14,161 nt of DNA from the NCBI GenBank assembly GCA_049964655.1, contig JBMFXC010000068.1, positions 1 to 14,161 on the forward strand, written 5' to 3'. The stretch is from JAJZJT01 sp049964655 (GTDB taxonomy: Bacteria; Actinomycetota; Acidimicrobiia; Acidimicrobiales; RAAP-2). Below the pieces are notes generated by a model, which saw only the letters and a list, made by a program, of their open reading frames with translations, was not told where the DNA came from and did not search any database. Numbering within the stretch: position 1 is the stretch's first letter; every line of letters begins with the position of its first letter. The position numbers were made by a program, and so were the translations under genes. Below, in pieces: positions 14,049-14,161 of this stretch.

Positions 14049-14161
14049 GTGACTGCCCTCGACCCGCCCGCGGCCGGTAGCGGCTCCGGTGCCGCTGCCC
14101 CGGCGCAGGCGGTCAGCCGACAGCGCCGTCTGGGTCGAGCAGGCCTGCCGGTGTGGCGACG
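14049..14161 (+). CDS. 5' end of an unidentified rightward gene (partial)
   Basis: GTG at 14049 opens a frame that runs to the window end (37 codons): an Ala/Gly/Ser/Pro-rich stretch, then a basic segment SRQRRLGRAGLPVW. A GTG at 14031 is in frame and would add six residues. The Ala/Pro-rich tail followed by Arg residues is what a cytoplasmic tail before a first membrane helix can look like, but nothing identifies the family. There is no clear ribosome binding site. It is divergent from the HAD gene. Confidence 0.45.
   Translation, partial: MTALDPPAAGSGSGAAAPAQAVSRQRRLGRAGLPVWR

Noticed and set aside
1..14161. tRNA, rRNA, CRISPR arrays, insertion sequences, phage or integrase genes
   Set aside because: I looked on both strands and found none; the repeats present are short tandem arrays without transposase or spacer structure.

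Overview
The window is GC-rich on both strands (about 70% by eye) and uses GTG starts freely. It shows 4-bp GTGA stop/start overlaps, and at least two genes look leaderless. Together with the protein types this points to a high-GC actinobacterium, most likely of the Acidimicrobiia kind. That placement is an inference; no rRNA or other phylogenetic marker is present. A run of exactly 100 N marks an assembly gap, so this is a draft or metagenome scaffold.

Layout. The left edge (1-320) holds an 18-bp tandem repeat, possibly the start of a leftward gene, and then three 31-bp repeats leading into mreB (321-1325, +). A HEAT-repeat protein (1379-2062, -) converges on mreB. Divergent from it are a membrane-anchored PDZ/Lon-type (S16) serine protease (2117-3418, +) and, after a 420-bp spacer with a good promoter and a strong hairpin, a polysaccharide deacetylase (3839-4603, +). 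These look like cell-envelope and housekeeping genes.

The central part is a leftward block: xfp (phosphoketolase, 7584-9938), then ackA (acetate kinase, 6370-7587, overlapping xfp by GTGA), then an unusual gene (4693-6187). That gene encodes a LinA/ANT-like nucleotidyltransferase fused to a 2'-5' RNA ligase-like (2H phosphoesterase) domain. It is interrupted by a 12-bp tandem array coding for Leu-Glu-Pro-Ala, and the assembly broke inside the array.

Divergent from xfp are a beta-phosphoglucomutase-like HAD protein (10201-11055) and a GH65 glycoside phosphorylase (11052-13163), again joined by a GTGA overlap. A HAD-IA hydrolase (13205-13837, -) converges on GH65 across two tandem palindromes. 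The first codons of another rightward gene run off the right end.

How the genes fit together. GH65 would phosphorolyse an alpha-glucosyl disaccharide to beta-glucose 1-phosphate, and the PgmB-like enzyme would convert it to glucose 6-phosphate. After isomerisation to fructose 6-phosphate (gene not in the window), Xfp would split it to acetyl phosphate and erythrose 4-phosphate, and AckA would recover ATP as acetate forms. The two divergent operons therefore read as one disaccharide-to-acetate module. The most unusual items are the fused nucleotidyltransferase/2H protein with its expandable repeat, the GH65 protein that seems to lack part of its N-terminal domain, and the repeat-embedded leaderless promoter of mreB.
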